From Sphagnum compactum (lineage: Eukaryota > Bryophyta > Sphagnopsida > Sphagnales), in NCBI GenBank assembly GCA_965153455.1, contig OZ234497.1:5022001-5086000 (forward strand): 64,000 nucleotides of DNA, given 5' to 3'. Position 1 is the first letter of the stretch, and each line of letters starts with the position of its first letter. The position numbers were made by a program, and so were the translations under genes. Shown piece by piece: positions 63,003-64,000 of this stretch. The notes below the pieces were generated by a model, which worked only from the letters and a program-made list of their open reading frames with translations, did not search any database and was not told the origin of the DNA.

Positions 63003-64000
63003 ACACATGGGTGCACTTGGGCACACATGAATGAATATGGGCCACATGTAGATTAGAAGCTTTTTTATAAACTTCTTTGAACTAGGTGCCCAATGGGTAG
63101 AAATAAAGGTGGAATTCTCCATTACCATTAATATATTCAACATTGGTTTTGGGTATGTTTTCTTATCATAACCTTGTTCTATTTTTATTTCTTCCTTGCA
63201 ATAAAATCTTGTTGAATTCTTATTTCGCACATGTCATGTTCTTGTTTTTGTTTTCTTGTTTCACGATCTAGATTTGAGAAATTAGGCCTACTTTTGTCTT
63301 TGTTTTGGTTTAGGAAATCCCATAGTCTTGGTTATTTTTGTGCATGTAACAAATTCAGTAGCTTCTTTTTTTGGCTTGAGTTACATTCAAGGCAACAAAT
63401 CCTTGAGTTGTGCAAGATTGGGGAAATAAATCCACATAGGTTGGGTCAACTATGACAATGTCAAATAAAGTGTGAATTTTATCTTTGGTGAGCACAATGT
63501 CGAATCGTCATCGAAAGGAGTTGAATGTGAATAAAGGAAGCGCGCCCCTTGCCTATTATACCCATTAACTTCTTCAACCAATTACCATCATAGTCAGATG
63601 TCAGATTGCAGCTTATGAGACAGTTCCTCCTTCTACTCATACCAGCATGTGATTATCACATGTTTGTCATGGACAAATGCACAAGGAAACAGTAAAAACA
63701 TTTTTTTTCAACATGGTTGTTTATATGGTGCTAATGTTTTTCCTATATTTGTCTATACTCTGTGGGCAATTGGCACCATAAAAAAGTAGGTGAGGAGCAG
63801 TCACATATTCAAATTGGAAGCGAAGAAGCTATTTGGCCCTCCATGCTGCTTCAGTTGTTACTGGTCATGTATTTGGACATGCATATATACAGTGACAAAG
63901 ACCTACCAAGGGAGGTACTGATACTATCCAGCTCCAGGGTCAGCTATTTAGTTTGGGCCTTAGTTATTGCAACTTCACCACATTAATTTATGTTCATTTT
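63003..64000. other. Intergenic, no supported feature
   Basis: Short frames only, none with a recognisable domain. Confidence 0.4.

Overview
This is nuclear DNA from a land plant. Both large genes are split by many short GT-AG introns, and their products match plant families: a STE20/germinal-centre-type kinase and a dynamin-related protein of the DRP2 class. The hAT-like remnant and the kinase-like remnant resemble families I associate with mosses, liverworts and lycophytes, so a non-seed plant is my best guess. The sequence does not fix the species.

Layout. Positions 1-20.3 kb are AT-rich, gene-poor DNA. They hold tandem repeats, a dispersed repeat, two MITE-like insertions with a shared arm, a third weaker candidate, and a decayed hAT-type transposase-like pseudogene on the minus strand (about 9.7-11.2 kb). 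A 24-exon Ser/Thr kinase gene occupies 21167-31238 (+), modelled at 882 residues with every exon junction in frame. A single-exon gene for a two-RRM RNA-binding protein lies at 34356-35237 (-). It has a TATA box upstream and an alternating 47/50 bp tandem array just past its stop codon. Positions 35.6-41.2 kb are intergenic with local duplications. A purine/pyrimidine-switching leader (41.2-42.7 kb) precedes the 22-exon DRP2-class dynamin gene at 42741-52077 (+), modelled at 940 residues (GTPase, middle, PH, GED and proline-rich tail). A 5S rRNA-like sequence sits in its fourth intron. From 52 to 64 kb the DNA is again AT-rich. It holds a broken kinase-like pseudogene, two decayed fragments of the neighbouring DRP2 gene (one carrying intron sequence), an unidentified block that keeps many CG dinucleotides, and a minisatellite of roughly 12-14 bp period.

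The three intact genes share no pathway that I can see: a signalling kinase, an RNA-binding protein and a membrane-remodelling GTPase. The most informative features are the signs of decay and duplication: C-to-T-like erosion of DRP2 copies, the 5S-derived intronic element, sense-strand telomere-like motifs in introns of both large genes, and a mixed-charge region in the kinase tail. I found no CRISPR array, operon or prokaryotic-type system, and no clear candidate for a wholly new system.
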